64,000 bases of DNA, taken from the NCBI GenBank assembly GCA_905221605.1, contig CAJNDS010001668.1:1042276-1106275 (forward strand), written 5' to 3'. The DNA is from Symbiodinium natans (lineage: Eukaryota > Sar > Dinophyceae > Suessiales > Symbiodiniaceae). The position numbers and the translations under genes are program-made. The notes beneath the pieces are model-generated. The model was not told where the DNA came from and searched no databases. It was given only the letters and a program-made list of their open reading frames with translations. Positions 53,493-63,300 of this stretch are shown piece by piece (within the stretch, counting starts at the first letter, position 1; each line of letters opens with the position of its first letter).

Positions 53493-54021
53493 GTGCGTTG
53501 GGACGTCGATCTTGCTTTGTTGTGGGCCTAGGGCGCTTGAGGGAAGTAGTGGAAGCAAAGGGGGTCGAACTCACAGATCATCTCCACTACATGCAAAATA
53601 GAGCAGCTCAAGGTTGTTCTTCCGTTTTTTTGGTCTGGGCGCAGGGAAGCTCGGGGTGTAGGTTGCACCCAAAAGCTCGAAGACCCCGGAAGGAAGGTCT
53701 CTGAGCCTTTTTGCGGGGGTCCGTGAGTGGAGCTAGATGGAGGTTCTTACCACGCGGACCAGCATTTTGTTGACGTCTACATGCCATCTTTCTTGAATTC
53801 CAATATTCCGTAGTGAAGGGCTGTTGGGCTTTCAGGGTCCAGGATTGACGTTTGCGCGCGCTCGGGGCGGGCTTATGAAGTGCGAAGGCTGGTGGGTTGG
53901 GCTTGTGCTCTGACCTCGGCGATTTCAATGCTTGACCTCAGCCGTATGAGCAGCTTCTAGTAAACCCGTGTGGCAGGCCCCTAAGAAACCCCTGAAAGCC
54001 TTCTACACCTGAGCCCTAAAG

Positions 54022-54100
54022 CCTTCGCATACCTTGCCCTTTCCCACGGCGAGGCCATGTATGCCAAGGGCAACCAGATGCAGGCACCTGGGGCGACCAG
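54022..54100 (+). CDS. Exon with telomere-repeat donor
   Basis: CCTAAAG acceptor, FAYLALSHGEAMYAKGNQMQ then APGAT, ending GACCAG|GTTTGGGG and about 14 TTTAGGG units. Strong G/C third positions. Confidence 0.6.
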
Positions 54101-54199
54101 GTTTGGGGTTTAGGGTTTAGGGTTTAGGGTTTAGGGTTTAGGGTTTAGGGTTTAGGGTTTAGGGTTTAGGGTTTAGGGTTTAGGGTTTAGGGTTTAGGG
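54101..54199. repeat. TTTAGGG block
   Basis: About 14 G-strand units starting directly at the donor of the preceding exon. Confidence 0.95.
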
Positions 54200-54569
54200 G
54201 TACCCTTGCGCTCCTTGCTTTTGGGGTTAGGGTTCCTTTCAACCCACGTCTTCCCGATTTATTCCTGAGTAAACACCCAGCTTCACAGTCAGTCCCCCAG
54301 CCCCTACACTACCATTTGCTTAAGAACCCCTAAAGAAAAATGTGGATCCCTGTATTCCCCTTATCCCTTATGAGGCGGCTGAGGTCCAGCTCGAGCCCTG
54401 TCTAGGTTTTGAGGCTTCGGGAAGGCTGTAAAATGGGTGTTTCCCCCTTAAATACCCCAATCCTTGCCAAAAGGACTCAACCGTAAACCCTAAGCCTAAA
54501 CCCTCAACCCTAAACTCTATTCTCAGAAGCTCCTCCCCCCCCCCCCCCCCCCCCAATGCGGCTTCCAAG

Positions 54570-54609
54570 GTGGATGGTGCAGGGTTGGCCCCACATGCGG
54601 CAGGCGGAG
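54570..54609 (+). CDS. Mini-exon
   Basis: CTTCCAAG acceptor after a C-run of about 19 nt, then WMVQGWPHMRQAE, donor GAGG|GTGGGG. Strong G/C third positions. Confidence 0.4.
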
Positions 54610-55130
54610 GGTGGGGAGCTTGCGGATCTGGGCTTGAGGGTTTTGGGTGCACTCTCAGTGGCGGGTTTGGTACAAGTTGTAGGGTTCCGGGCTACCCTAA
54701 CCCTAAACCCTTTTAGGGCTTGGCATCTTCAAGCCCAAGCCCCAGGCAACTCCCCTCCTTCTAAGGCCCTTCATGCTAACCCCAGGAGGTCGCGATGTTA
54801 TTACGATTTCAGGACGATGCCCCTAACTTATGAGGGTTCCTAGTATTTGGGGGGTCAATCATAGGTAACCCTAAACCCGAAAAACCCGAAACCCTATACA
54901 CTAAACCATCTGGGAATCCTGAAACCTTCCAGGATATCAGAATCTGGGTCAGACCATTGAGGCTGACAAGCTCCTTGGCGGGCATCCCTAAGGCCTAAAC
55001 CCGAAACCCTAAGCCCAAAACCCCAAACCCCAAACCCCAAACCCTAAACCCTAAACCCCAAACCCCAAACCCCAAACCCTAAACCCCAAGCCCTGAACCC
55101 TAAACCCTAAACCCTAGCTCCTCCTTCCAG

Positions 55131-55247
55131 AAGCCTTTGGTTCCCAGATCCCCCTCAATAGCCGGCGAAGAGCGCAGCAGCAGCAGCAGCAGCAGCAAGA
55201 CTGGCGTTGTTCGGTTCACCTTTCTTGGGCTCAAGGCTTCCTTGTGG
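55131..55247 (+). CDS. Exon with Ser repeat and telomere-repeat donor
   Basis: CTCCTTCCAG acceptor, 39 codons in phase 0: KPLVPRSPSIAGEER, then seven AGC Ser codons, then KTGVVRFTFLGLKASLW, ending TTGTGG|GTTTAGGG. The AGC run is a coding microsatellite. C-strand upstream over about 130 nt. Confidence 0.6.
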
Positions 55248-55269
55248 GTTTAGGGTTTTGGCTTTAGGG

Positions 55270-55656
55270 TTAGGGTTTAGGGTTTACAGCCCTAAGACCA
55301 GCTAAACCCGCCCAAACCCTACTAAGCCCTAAAACCCAAAACCTGCAACTCGCTACACCCTTAAAGCTTCAACCCCCCTAAACCCCAGACCCGAAGCCCT
55401 AAACCCTCGAACCCTACAACCCCCAAAGCCCTAAACCCGAAGCCCTGAAACGCTAAGCCCTAAAGTCCTAAACCCTACGACCTACTGAAGCCCCAAAGGA
55501 AATCTCGGAGACCCCACCCTAAACCCCAAGCCCTAAACCCTAAATCCTAAGCCCTAAATCCTAAACCCCAAGCCCGAAACCGTAAATCCTAAACCCTAAA
55601 TCCTAAACCCTTAGCCCCAAACCCGAAACCCTAAAGCCCTAAACCCGAAACCTGAG
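55270..55656. repeat. Degenerate C-strand heptamer region
   Basis: About 380 nt of CCCTAAA/CCCGAAA/CCTAAGC variants between the exons at 55131 and 55657. Confidence 0.8.
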
Positions 55657-55720
55657 CTCCGAGGATCATGTCCAAGGCGCGCACGCTGGTGGAGCAGGGC
55701 CGGCGCCTCAGGGGAGCTTA
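55657..55720 (+). CDS. Exon, possible GC donor
   Basis: CCTGAG acceptor, PRIMSKARTLVEQGRRLRG, ending AGGGGA|GCTTAGG. If the donor is GC it is the heptamer GTTTAGG with one change; GC-AG introns are reported in dinoflagellates. Confidence 0.5.
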
Positions 55721-56003
55721 GGCGTTCAAAAAGTTAGGGTCTTTGGGGTTCAGGGGTTTTGGGGGTTTGGGGGGTTCTGGGGTTTGGGTGTTTGGAGATT
55801 TAGGGTTTGGGGGTTTGGGGCTTAGGGGTTTAGGGGTTAAGGGGTTTAGGGGTTTAAGGTCAAGGGGTTTAGAGGTTTAGTGGTTTAGGGCTTAGGGGTG
55901 CTTGTCTTGCATTTGTTGAGGGTGTCTTCGGGTTTTTTGGATCGTTCAGGGTCTGTTTTGCTCCCTGCACTGCTAAGTGGGCCCGATTATTTTTTTGTTG
56001 TTG

Positions 56004-56028
56004 GGGGGGGGGGGGGGGGGGGGGGGGT
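56004..56028. repeat. Poly-G run
   Basis: About 24 G; another run of about 19 lies at 56234. Lengths unreliable. Confidence 0.85.
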
Positions 56029-56291
56029 TGGCTCCCTTAGAAGCCCCTGGAAACCACAAGCCACAAGGGGCACCCTTGTTATTCCTGGGTTCCTCTTGGG
56101 TCCAGGCAAGGAGAACCATAGCTGCCCCAAAGATGCCCCCAACAAACCATTCTAGCCCCTCCGACGCCTGTACTCCTGCCATGATTGGCTTTGTTCTCTT
56201 CTCGTCGCAACTAGACCAGTGATGAGTTTATTTGGGGGGGGGGGGGGGGGGGGTATGTGTAGTATGTATGTATTTTCTTTTTTTAATGTGG

Positions 56292-56326
56292 GTATATACA
56301 TATATATATATATGTATATATACATA
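56292..56326. repeat. (TA)n / TATATACA microsatellite
   Basis: TA-rich tract with TATATACATATATATATA and its mirror, able to form a hairpin. Confidence 0.85.
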
Positions 56327-56969
56327 TTTGTTTATTTATTTACAATGAGACGTCAGCTTCAAGCGCCCTTCCTGAGTTCGAGAGGCCTGAAGTACAAGCG
56401 CCAAGCAAAGCTGATCTACGATGCTGCGCAGCAGATCAACGCGGCGCGCCCCGCGGGGGGACCCAACACTGCTGCTCGTGGGCTGATCATGGGTTCCCCT
56501 ACTACCCCCGCCACCCTCTATAGTACCCCCCAGGTTGCCCCCCATAATTAAGGCTATATAGGCATAAGGCTACAGAGGAAAAAGGGGGGGGAACCTGGGG
56601 AGTAGTCTAGCGGGGGTTAGTACGGGAACCCATGGGCTGAGAAGCTGTCAAGGGCTTCACCCCAGTCTTGGGATTCGGCATCTGGGGCGAGCTGTTGGGG
56701 TGTTCGCTCTTTTGTCCAGAAAGCACGCAAATACCTGTACAAGCAGACAACTCGCCCCGTCGACGAGAATGTACCCTGCGATCTCGTCCTTGTCAAAGCT
56801 GAGTTGTCCAATCGGTCTTTCACGCACGAAGTATTGGACACAACAACCACTCCTTCCCCTTCCTGACCAGTCTGGTTATGGTTATGAACATAGTCGTCTG
56901 TTGTCTGCTGCTCGGTTGTGCAAATGACCATTCCCTAAACCCTAAACTCCGACAACTCAAAATCCCCAG

Positions 56970-57054
56970 CTCCTGGCCCCTCCCAAGGCATATGCTGAGG
57001 CAGAACAGGCCGCGGCGGGTTTTGCTGAAGAGTCCAGGGCTGGAAGGAGGATTA
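56970..57054 (+). CDS. Exon of Ala/Lys/Glu-rich helical protein
   Basis: ATCCCCAG acceptor, LLAPPKAYAEAEQAAAGFA then EESRAG. The donor is not clear. C-strand before, G-strand after. Confidence 0.5.
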
Positions 57055-57789
57055 TAGGGGTTTAGGGTTGAGGGCTGCAACAGCCCCTAACAGCCATCCC
57101 TGAGCCCCCCCCCCCACCCAAAGTCTTCAAAAGGCAGCCTGAAAACACCAAACCCTAACGGCCATTTTCGCCAATTGCCATTATGTGGCTGCGTTTGGAA
57201 AAACCTGTACAGCAAACAGCCCTGGTGCCCGAAATCCCTGGAGCATAAAACCCTAAAATTCACAAACAGCCTGTCCCCTGCAAACCTGCAGGTCTAGCTC
57301 CTTCAAGCAACTACTAATTGCTTAAGAACCGAAAACATAAAAGGTATTCTTCCTTATTAGGCGTAATACAGGGATTGTTTTTGATTCTTTTGGGGTTCTT
57401 AAGCAAATAGTAGCCAAGCCAATCCTCGTAAAATGCCCAGCAGTTCCCTGATTCCTCCTTTCCTTCGAGTTCTTTCGGTCCCTTGTAAACCTAACTAAAC
57501 CCAATTGTCCAAAAAGGCTTCTGCTTTTCGACACTTTACTCTTCTGGCTTACTGAGAAGCCCTGAACCTTAAACCCTATAAACCCGATTTTCCTCCGAGT
57601 TTGCACCGGAACCTGGGAAACCCCGCTTGTGCAGCAGCAGTGCTCATAGGCCTTCGAGGGGCTTGGGGAACCTAAACTAAAGTTGAGGGTTCCAGTGGCT
57701 TTGCAGTGAACTTCAGAAAGTTGGAGCATGGTCTAAAGATGATGAGAGCTGGGATTCCCTTTAGTATACCTTTTGGGACAAGGATGTTC

Positions 57790-57808
57790 CAACTTCTGGA
57801 GTTTGCTT

Positions 57809-57839
<31 letters not shown>

Positions 57840-57958
57840 AAACCCTAAACCCTAAACCCTCACTCCTCAACCCTCTCAACCCTCAACCCTAAATCCTAAA
57901 CCCTCAACCCTAAAACCCCAGTACCCTCAACCCGCAGCCTTCAACCCTAAAACCCTCA
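57790..57958. repeat. Mixed CCCTCAA/CCCTAAA block
   Basis: C-strand array mixing CCCTCAA and CCCTAAA units, directly before the terminal exon at 57960. Confidence 0.85.
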
Positions 57959-57959
57959 G

Positions 57960-58047
57960 CGTGAGCTCCGGCGTTCAGGCGGCGCGGCTGCACGCCGCAG
58001 CCATGGCCACGCCGGCGGTTCTCCCCACCAACGCTCCTCCGCTCTGA
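57960..58047 (+). CDS. Terminal exon of Ala-rich protein
   Basis: ACCCTCAG acceptor, then VSSGVQAARLHAAAMATP and AVLPTNAPPL, TGA. Nearly all G/C third positions. Plausible 3' end of the gene whose islands start at 48648. Confidence 0.6.
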
Positions 58048-58059
58048 GGCAGCACGGGG

Positions 58060-58820
58060 TTCTAATGGGTTCAGGGTTCAAGGTTCAGGGTTTAGGGTTT
58101 CGGGTTTAGGGTTTAGGGTTAGGGTTTAGGGTTTCGGGCTTAGGGTTTAGTGTTCAGGGTTTAGGGTTTAGGGTCCAGGGTTTAGGGTCTAGGGTTTAGG
58201 GTTTAGGGTTAGGGCGGGGGGGGGGGGGGGGAATGTGGTTCTATGGATCCCGAATCCCGGTACACCCTGGCCCAGAGAAGCTTAGCATGTCAGAGGGCCC
58301 CCCAACCCACCTTGACAGCAGGGTGAGTATCTAGGCCTCGGAGACTGGTGAGAGACCTGCTCGGAAGCCCTTTGCCCACGACCAGCAAACTGGCCTTTGT
58401 ACTCCCCGACTATTGCCACAATATAAGCTCTTCAGGACCCCACGGCCCGAAATGGTGGCCCTAAACCCTAAACCCTAAACCCCTCAACCCTAAACCCTAA
58501 AGGCGGGATCGGTACGTGTGGGAGCTTGGGTGGCCCAAAAGCGCCAAACCATCCTCCTAGTCTGTGAGGCTACCATACCCACCATCGGAATTGTAGCCCA
58601 GATTCTCATTTAAGGGTAGGAAAACCCTTAGGCCTAAGCTCTAAACTCCGTATTCCGGAAGAGGCCGGAACACAGCACACCCCAAGCATCCCGGCAGAAA
58701 TCTGACGCGCAGTTCCCGTTGCAACACGAAGCCCTGCAGTTGGCCCATAAACCCTAAACCCTAAACCCCCAACCCCCTAACCCCTATAGACCCCTAAGCC
58801 CCAACCGAAGCCCGAAACCT
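58060..58820. other. Intergenic or intron region with heptamers
   Basis: G-strand TTTAGGG variants to 58210, a G-run at 58216-58231, then mixed sequence and short C-strand blocks (58462, 58748). No convincing frame. Confidence 0.5.
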
Positions 58821-58825
58821 GCCAG

Positions 58826-58885
58826 GCGAGTCCAAGCACGCACAAACTCGACGCAGAGGCCGCGAGCACCAAAACAGCAATCTGA
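58826..58885 (+). CDS. Short terminal exon candidate
   Basis: CTGCCAG acceptor, ASPSTHKLDAEAASTKTAI, TGA. C-strand repeats upstream. Composition similar to the Ala-rich gene. Confidence 0.4.
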   Translation, partial: ASPSTHKLDAEAASTKTAI

Positions 58886-59112
58886 GCTTCTGGGCTCGGC
58901 TTGAAGTTCAGCGAGCATCATCTAGGGGTCGGAAGAATTACTAGTAGCGTTCGCTTATGGCTCCTATATAGTAATACTACAAGAACCCCCAAAACCCAAA
59001 CCAAAAACCCATCAAGGCCCCTATGTTGAGCGGTTCGGGTGCGTTCAGAGGCCGAAAAGCATTCTCAAGCAGAGAAGAAACCACATGCAGCGCATGGTCA
59101 CTTCTCTAGGTT

Positions 59113-59373
59113 ATGGAGCCTCCTTTGGATCCTGTTGCAATACGGAGCCTCAACTTGACAGCTGACCAAAATCGGGACCACCATTCTGAAGAACTGCCCA
59201 TATTGAACCACCCGGCTGGGGGAACCAGCCTGTTCCCCCCCCGCCCCCCCCCCCCATATCTCGACCCCTCAGACCCCATTCCTACGCTTGGTCTCATGGG
59301 CAGTTACACCAGTGTCAGATGTGGGGAAAGTCTAGAGTCTAGTTGTATCTACTTATTAAGCTACTCTTTGTGA
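59113..59373 (+). CDS. Small ORF, unknown
   Basis: 86 codons from ATG to TGA. It begins MEPPLDPVAIRSLNLTADQ, then a Pro-rich stretch encoded by a C-run and PTLGLMGSYTSVRCGES. ATG-initiated and acidic/Pro-rich, but third-position GC is not high, so it may be chance. Confidence 0.3.
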   Translation: MEPPLDPVAIRSLNLTADQNRDHHSEELPILNHPAGGTSLFPPRPPPPYLDPSDPIPTLGLMGSYTSVRCGESLESSCIYLLSYSL

Positions 59374-59456
59374 CCCACCCACCCATGAACCTCCAAGCAC
59401 AACTATGAAGCCTGACAAGCTTAAGTCCTAACTCCCTGCGCCCCCACGTTTGAAAC

Positions 59457-59570
59457 TTGGGATGTTCCCCCTTACACTAATAACAGTCCCTATTAGGGAT
59501 TATCCTTCCCCCCCCAAAAAAAAAACAAAATTCGAGCAAGGACTGTTAGTATAAGGTGGGAACATCCCAA
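59457..59570. mobile_element. MITE-like inverted-repeat element, copy 1
   Basis: The left end TTGGGATGTTCCCCCTTACA and on to ACAGTCC is mirrored at the right by GGACTGTTAGTATAAGG and GGGAACATCCCAA. The arms are about 31 nt with few mismatches around a 50-nt centre with an A-run. No clear target-site duplication. The same end sequence recurs at 61836. Confidence 0.65.
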
Positions 59571-59635
59571 CGCCCGAACACCCTAAGCCACGAAACCGTG
59601 CCATGCACCCGCTCCAGCTATCTCGGCTCGTTTAG

Positions 59636-59688
59636 ATGGTGCCGCGCCTGCATAAGCGAAGAAGCTCAACAGACCTCACTTTGCTGGG
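59636..59688 (+). CDS. Mini-exon
   Basis: GCTCGTTTAG acceptor, MVPRLHKRRSSTDLTLL, ending TGGG|GTTTTAAC. Short basic segment. Confidence 0.35.
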
Positions 59689-59808
59689 GTTTTAACATAT
59701 CTGTGATGACAGAATTGATGATGCTATAGCATGCCAAATAGCAGGGGTTTAATCCAGTTATGCCCCGACAAAGCCCAGCCCCCCACCTTGCATCTGGCGC
59801 TTAGGCAG

Positions 59809-59856
59809 GAGATGGTGAAGATGGGGGACGACGGCCTTCCCCCAACAAGAACACAG
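59809..59856 (+). CDS. Mini-exon, possible GC donor
   Basis: TTAGGCAG acceptor, 16 codons EMVKMGDDGLPPTRTQ, ending ACACAG|GCAAAA. Confidence 0.4.
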
Positions 59857-60409
59857 GCAAAAAGAGCAACAAAACCCAATCCAAGCTGGCCTGAGCCGAG
59901 CCACACCTCAAAGACTAGTCCCGGCTTTAAGGCTTCAGAATTACAACCATGGGATCTGCCTAGGTACCCAAGAAGTAAACAGCTGCTACCGGGGTTTTAG
60001 GACGACTAGTTCCAAGCCGCGCTGTATAGTGCTCTCGCAGCAAGATGGCGTCGAACCGACAGCAGGTGTGAAATTGGGACCTACGGCGGAAGGGCTTGGC
60101 TTCAGGGCGGCAGTTTCTCAAGGGCTCCTCCAGGCCCCAGCTGGGCAGAGGTTTAGGCGGGCGCACAGTCGGAGTTGTGAAGCAAGGCCGCGCTCTATGC
60201 CCCTCACGCAAGAAATCCATAGCAACTCTGTCGCGCTCCCTGCCGTAGGCCTCCCGCTTGAACCAGCCCAAAACCCTGAACCCCCTCTGCCCCCCCGAAG
60301 AATTCTATCGGAAGCCTCTGCTTGAAGGCCCATGGGCTGTCATCTATCCTTATTCAACGTCCTTATAACTTGTCACTGCCCCGAAACCAACCCCCACTCA
60401 CGAGCGGGG

Positions 60410-60525
60410 AGTTTGCTGGCGAAGAATGCCTCCGGCATGTGGGTGGCCGATTGGCTTCTCACCGGCGTGATTGGTGCTGATCCTCCGCCAAGACCGCGCG
60501 AGCCGTGCGGCGGATGAAGCGCCAG
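60410..60525 (+). CDS. Exon island ending in a stop
   Basis: Frame reads SLLAKNASGMWVADWLLT, then GVIGADPPPRPREPCGG and TGA. Two antisense frames are also open. Product unknown. Confidence 0.3.
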
Positions 60526-61142
60526 CAACAACACATGCCGTGGCATCCCATTGGCCGCTGTTGCAAGAGGAAGTGCCGGCTGATGTTTCCAATCTCTAAA
60601 CACTAAACCCCTAAACCCCTAAAAAATCCTAAACATCCGCCCCCGCAGCCCCCTAAATGCAACTTTCTGTAGGTAAGAAACACTCAAAACCCCTATCCTT
60701 GAAGCCCCTGCACCCTAAAAACTCCCTATCAGCCTCATAATAAACACCGATGCTTAAGGTCTGTAAAGCCCTTTCGAAGCCCTTTCCCTCCTACAGGCCC
60801 TTCAACCCCCTAAACCCTCAACCTCCTCAGGGTAGCTACAAGGGCCCTGATCATGGCCCCCTGAACTTCGGAGCTCCAGCAGCTGCTTCATATGTAGAAC
60901 TCAAGGGCCCCTTTAAATCATTACACAGGACGACGGGACCGCAAAATCCTGAAGCCCCCGCGCCCCCCCGAACCCTAAACCCTAGGCCCTAAAACCCTAA
61001 AACCCTAAACCCTACCCCCGAAACCCCAAACCCCAAACCCCGACACCCCAAACCCCAAACCCTAAACCCTAAACCCCCGAACCCTAAACCCTAAACCCCC
61101 CAACCAAAGTCTTCCCAAGCCCCCGAAGCAGCCCCCGGGCAG

Positions 61143-61211
61143 CCTCCCAACCTCCGTGAGGCGATGGCCGCCGCGCTCTTCGAGTCGGTCGAGACTGATG
61201 TTAGCCGCTGG
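61143..61211 (+). CDS. Mini-exon, textbook borders
   Basis: CCCCGGGCAG acceptor, exactly 23 codons PPNLREAMAAALFESVETD and VSRW, ending CGCTGG|GTTTAGGG. C-strand upstream and about 14 perfect G-strand units downstream. Phase 0 at both ends. Confidence 0.65.
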
Positions 61212-61310
61212 GTTTAGGGTTTAGGGTTTAGGGTTTAGGGTTTAGGGTTTAGGGTTTAGGGTTTAGGGTTTAGGGTTTAGGGTTTAGGGTTTAGGGTTTA
61301 GGGTTTAGGG
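61212..61310. repeat. TTTAGGG block
   Basis: About 14 perfect units starting at the donor of the preceding exon, then degenerating to 61445. Confidence 0.95.
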
Positions 61311-61737
61311 TGGTTTAGGGTGATTTAGGGTTTAGGGTTTAGGGCTTCGGGTGGTTTAGGGTTTAGGGTTCAGGGTTTAGGGCTTCGGGTGGTTTAGGGT
61401 TTAGGGTCTAGGGTTTAGGGTTTAGGGTTCAGGGTTTAGGGTTTGGTGTGCAGGGTTAGCCCATGGGCCCTGGATTGGGGTTTGGGTTTTGAGGGTTTTG
61501 GGGTCTACGGTTTGAGGGTTTTGGGGGTTTTGGGTTCAGGGCACAGGCTTTGGGATTTGGGTTTAGGGGTTGTGGTAAATTCGAGATTTAGGAATTTGGC
61601 CTTGGGTTTTGGAGGGTTTAGGGCTTATACGGTTTTATCTGGGCATGAAAAACCCTTGGCAACCGTGGCATGACTAGTTTTGGGTGTTCCCTAGTTGGGC
61701 TTCCAGGAGTTCAGGCTTTAGGCTTTTGGGCTTACAG

Positions 61738-61836
61738 TTTTGGATGTTCCTCCACAGTCCTTAATCTGGATTACAATACCCCCCTACTATAATCCCTATT
61801 TATTAGGGATTGTTAGTCTAAGGGGGAACATCCCAA
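61738..61836. mobile_element. MITE-like inverted-repeat element, copy 2
   Basis: The right end ATTAGGGATTGTTAGTCTAA and GGGGGAACATCCCAAA is, in reverse complement, the left end of the element at 59457. The left end here (TTTGGATGTTCC) matches only about 12 nt, so this copy is partly decayed. Confidence 0.55.
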
Positions 61837-62158
61837 ACTATCAGCCCTAAAGCCTTAAACGCCTAGTTACCCAACAATAAAAGATGTAGCCCATAGTTAT
61901 AGTCTACTGGCTTTCAAGGTAGGGTTTAAGAGTTCATAGAGTTGGGTTTCAGATCGAGAGCACACCCGCAAGCCCGCAGCCAGGAACCCAACAATCTTAG
62001 GGTTTGTTGCGCGTCTATTTGGGACAGCCTGCCTATCTCTCTCATGCGCTTAGGGTTTAGGGGTTAGGGGTTTAGGGGTTAGGAGTTTAGGGTTTGAGTT
62101 TAGGGTTTAGGGTTTAGGGTGTAGAGTTTCCAGATTAGGATCACTTCCCCCGCCCCAG

Positions 62159-62229
62159 GCTCCCGAACGCTCCGAATGACGAACTTCCCCGCCGGCTGGA
62201 CGACTCTCTCCGAGGCAGCTGGCATGGCT
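62159..62229 (+). CDS. Exon island, frame ambiguous
   Basis: CGCCCCAG acceptor. Two frames are open with similar third-position GC (RMTNFPAGWTTLSEAAG; PNDELPRRLDDSLRGSW). G-strand lies upstream as well as downstream. Confidence 0.35.
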
Positions 62230-62472
62230 TTGGGGTGGGGAGCTTTGGGCTGAAGTGCTGTTGACCAAAGGGTTTGAGGTCTAGGGCTGCTTTGGCAGTG
62301 GAAGGATTAGGGTTTAGGACTCTAGAGCAGCCTTGATTCAGGCTACTGCGAGCTGGCCTTGAAGTAGGGTTTAAAGTTTAGGGTTTAGGGTTTGGGGCAG
62401 AATCCCTGCTGCATTCTTGCGGCCCGTGATTTTCTTGAAGTGGGTCCAGGCGGACAGCTACCGCTAGCGCAG

Positions 62473-62548
62473 AATGTCCCCAACACTCGCAGAAATAGCA
62501 AATGCGCTCGACGAGAAGGAGCGTGAATTTTCCTTGCTGCGTGGGCGC
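62473..62548 (+). CDS. Exon, coiled-coil-like
   Basis: CTAGCGCAG acceptor, MSPTLAEIANALDEKEREF then SLLRGR, before GTCAGC. Leu/Ala/Glu heptad character. G-strand repeats upstream, so it may be a first coding exon. Confidence 0.45.
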
Positions 62549-62559
62549 GTCAGCACATC

Positions 62560-63240
62560 CACCTGGAGACTTCCATGATGTGTTTCTTCCACGTAGCGAA
62601 GTGGTATGGGGTTTAGGCCTGGGGTCTCAGATTTCGGGTTGGGGTCTGATGCGGCTGATGTGGGAACCTCGTTTTCGCAGTAGTAACGGTTTGGGCCACA
62701 GAGTGGGTCCAGGCGAATGCCCACCAAATACTGACTCACATGACTCGCATCACCTCACCGGCGCAAACCATAAACAACATGCATCTCGGCAAGACATTAA
62801 ACAATCACGTCTCACGCAGCAAAAAAGACACCACGCACGGCCCCACCCCCCGCACACATGGCGACACCCGACGCAGCCCCCTTGCACGGCAAGGAAACGG
62901 CACTTCCCCACAATCTCCAGAACAACACGCGACTCATGCACTCCAGGACCCCATTCCAAATCCTTTAAAAACCCATGAAAACCAAAACCAAGCCGCAAAC
63001 TCCATGGAACGCTTTGGCCCTTTGTGTAAAAATCACGCAGTCCAGAGAGTTTTTGAACTTTTCAAGCCTCAAGGGGTTCAGGGTTTAGACATTGGGGGTT
63101 ACTGGGCCCTGAGCCCCAGACCTTAAACCTACAGGCCCAGAGGATTGAACCTGTTTTTTGGAGTTTATGGTTTAGGGTCTTGGAGTGAATAGGGCTCCGA
63201 ACCCTTCAGTGCTCGGCATTCGGGAGCCAGCAAGGGTTTT
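62560..63240. other. No supported gene; leader of nuclease copy 5
   Basis: A His/Thr-rich frame over 62740-63000 (CACACATGGCGACA-type sequence) is not convincing. From about 63130 the sequence becomes homologous to the leaders of units 2 and 4 (GGAGCCAGCAAGGGTTT near 63220). Confidence 0.5.
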
Positions 63241-63242
63241 TG

Positions 63243-63283
63243 ACAGAGACAGAGAGAGGGAGAGAGAGAGAGAGAGAGAGAAA
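63243..63283. repeat. (GA)n microsatellite in copy 5 leader
   Basis: GA-rich tract with about ten perfect GA at its end, then an A-run, just before ATG 63301. Homologous in position to 20748-20770. Confidence 0.85.
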
Positions 63284-63300
63284 AAAAAACGGAGTTAAAC

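Noticed and set aside
55215-55240. Possible dinoflagellate spliced-leader relict (GGGCTCAAGG)
   Set aside because: Only the last few bases resemble the leader's GGCTCAAG; the rest does not match, and the stretch lies inside a good exon frame.
59960-60271. 103-codon - strand ORF
   Set aside because: Open frames exist on both strands here; neither has splice borders, clear third-position bias or a known motif.
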